NCBI GenBank assembly: GCA_045637805.1
Contig: JAZUAE010000026.1
Coordinates: forward strand, 1 to 14,459
Origin: CAKVLG01 sp045637805
Lineage (GTDB): Bacteria > Bacillota > Clostridia > Christensenellales > UBA1242
Reading direction: 5' to 3'
Length of the DNA: 14,459 nucleotides
The notes under the pieces: generated by a model
What the model saw: the letters and a program-made list of their open reading frames with translations, nothing else
Database searches by the model: none
What the model was told of the DNA's origin: nothing
Shown: positions 14,319 through 14,459 of the stretch, piece after piece
Position numbering within the stretch: the stretch's first letter is position 1
Layout: each line of letters starts with the position of its first letter
Position numbers and translations under genes: made by a program

Positions 14319-14459
14319 ATGAAATTTTTTGAAGTATTCAAAGCCGGAACATACCCACAGGGTAAGTTCACAAAAAAAGAAATCGCTGACATTGCGAAAA
14401 ACTATGACCCACAATTCTGCGAAGCTCCAATTACTATCGACCACAAACAAAGTGGCCCT
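14319..14459 (+). CDS. Head protease/scaffold protein, Mu gpI-like, partial (3' end beyond right edge)
   Basis: 47 residues visible, starting MKFFEVFKAGTYPQGKFTKK and continuing EIADIAKNYDP, APITIDHKQSGP. This matches the N-terminus of Mu gene I-type prohead proteases: F-x-AG-T, then a helix ending in YDP, then the AP-I-x-x-DH motif whose histidine belongs to the conserved start of the protease domain. The protein would cleave and scaffold the prohead. It is the first plus-strand gene of a divergent operon, so the head genes probably continue to the right. The ribosome binding site is unusual: GGAG lies 13 bases before the ATG (14302-14305), and no in-frame ATG, GTG or TTG start codon lies closer to it. 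Confidence 0.82.
   Translation, partial: MKFFEVFKAGTYPQGKFTKKEIADIAKNYDPQFCEAPITIDHKQSGP

Noticed and set aside
1..14459. Transposase, integrase or attachment sites expected of a Mu-like or P2-like prophage
   Set aside because: None seen; the window covers only late genes, so lysogeny cannot be judged.

Overview
The whole window is the late (morphogenesis and lysis) region of a tailed phage or prophage with a contractile tail. I see no host gene, integrase, transposase, attachment site, tRNA, rRNA or CRISPR array. The tail genes follow the myovirus phage P2, in the order E/E', T, U, X, D, V, W, J, I, tail fibre. The packaging genes (TerS, TerL) and the partial protease gene at the right edge look like Mu-type head and packaging functions. 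It is therefore a Mu-like/P2-like mosaic. The DNA is AT-rich (about one third G+C by eye). Most genes start with ATG behind strong AAGGAG-type ribosome binding sites, and promoter-like sites resemble the sigma-70 consensus. This suggests a low-GC bacterial host that uses Shine-Dalgarno initiation, which argues against Bacteroidetes. I cannot name the host.

Layout: almost everything is on the minus strand and reads right to left from about 14061 to the left edge. First come two small proteins (one with a membrane segment, one coiled coil), then TerS and TerL. A 168-base gap with repeats and a palindrome follows. Next come the tail assembly chaperone E with a -1 frameshift extension E', the tape measure protein, and tail proteins U, X and D. 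The baseplate follows: spike V, W, J and I. Then come a P2 H-like tail fibre, a large second fibre with two discoidin domains, a small fibre-associated protein, an N-acetylmuramoyl-L-alanine amidase (endolysin), and two unknown small genes, the last cut by the window edge. Genes overlap by 1-32 bases or lie within a few bases of each other, so translational coupling is likely.

At the right edge a plus-strand gene (14319 onward) begins a second, divergent operon with a Mu gpI-like head protease. Portal, major capsid, sheath and tube genes are absent from the minus-strand operon and may lie in this plus-strand operon beyond the window.

The most interesting part is the 257-base divergent intergenic region (14062-14318). 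It holds two near-identical 21-base elements in inverted orientation (18 of 21 bases identical, 12 contiguous). Each ends in a TTGAAA -35 hexamer followed, after exactly 18 bases in both cases, by TATAGT or TAAAGT. I read this as a matched pair of outward-facing late promoters controlled by one factor, so that packaging/tail genes and head genes are switched on together. A GC-containing hairpin with flanking T runs lies in the leader of the minus-strand operon.
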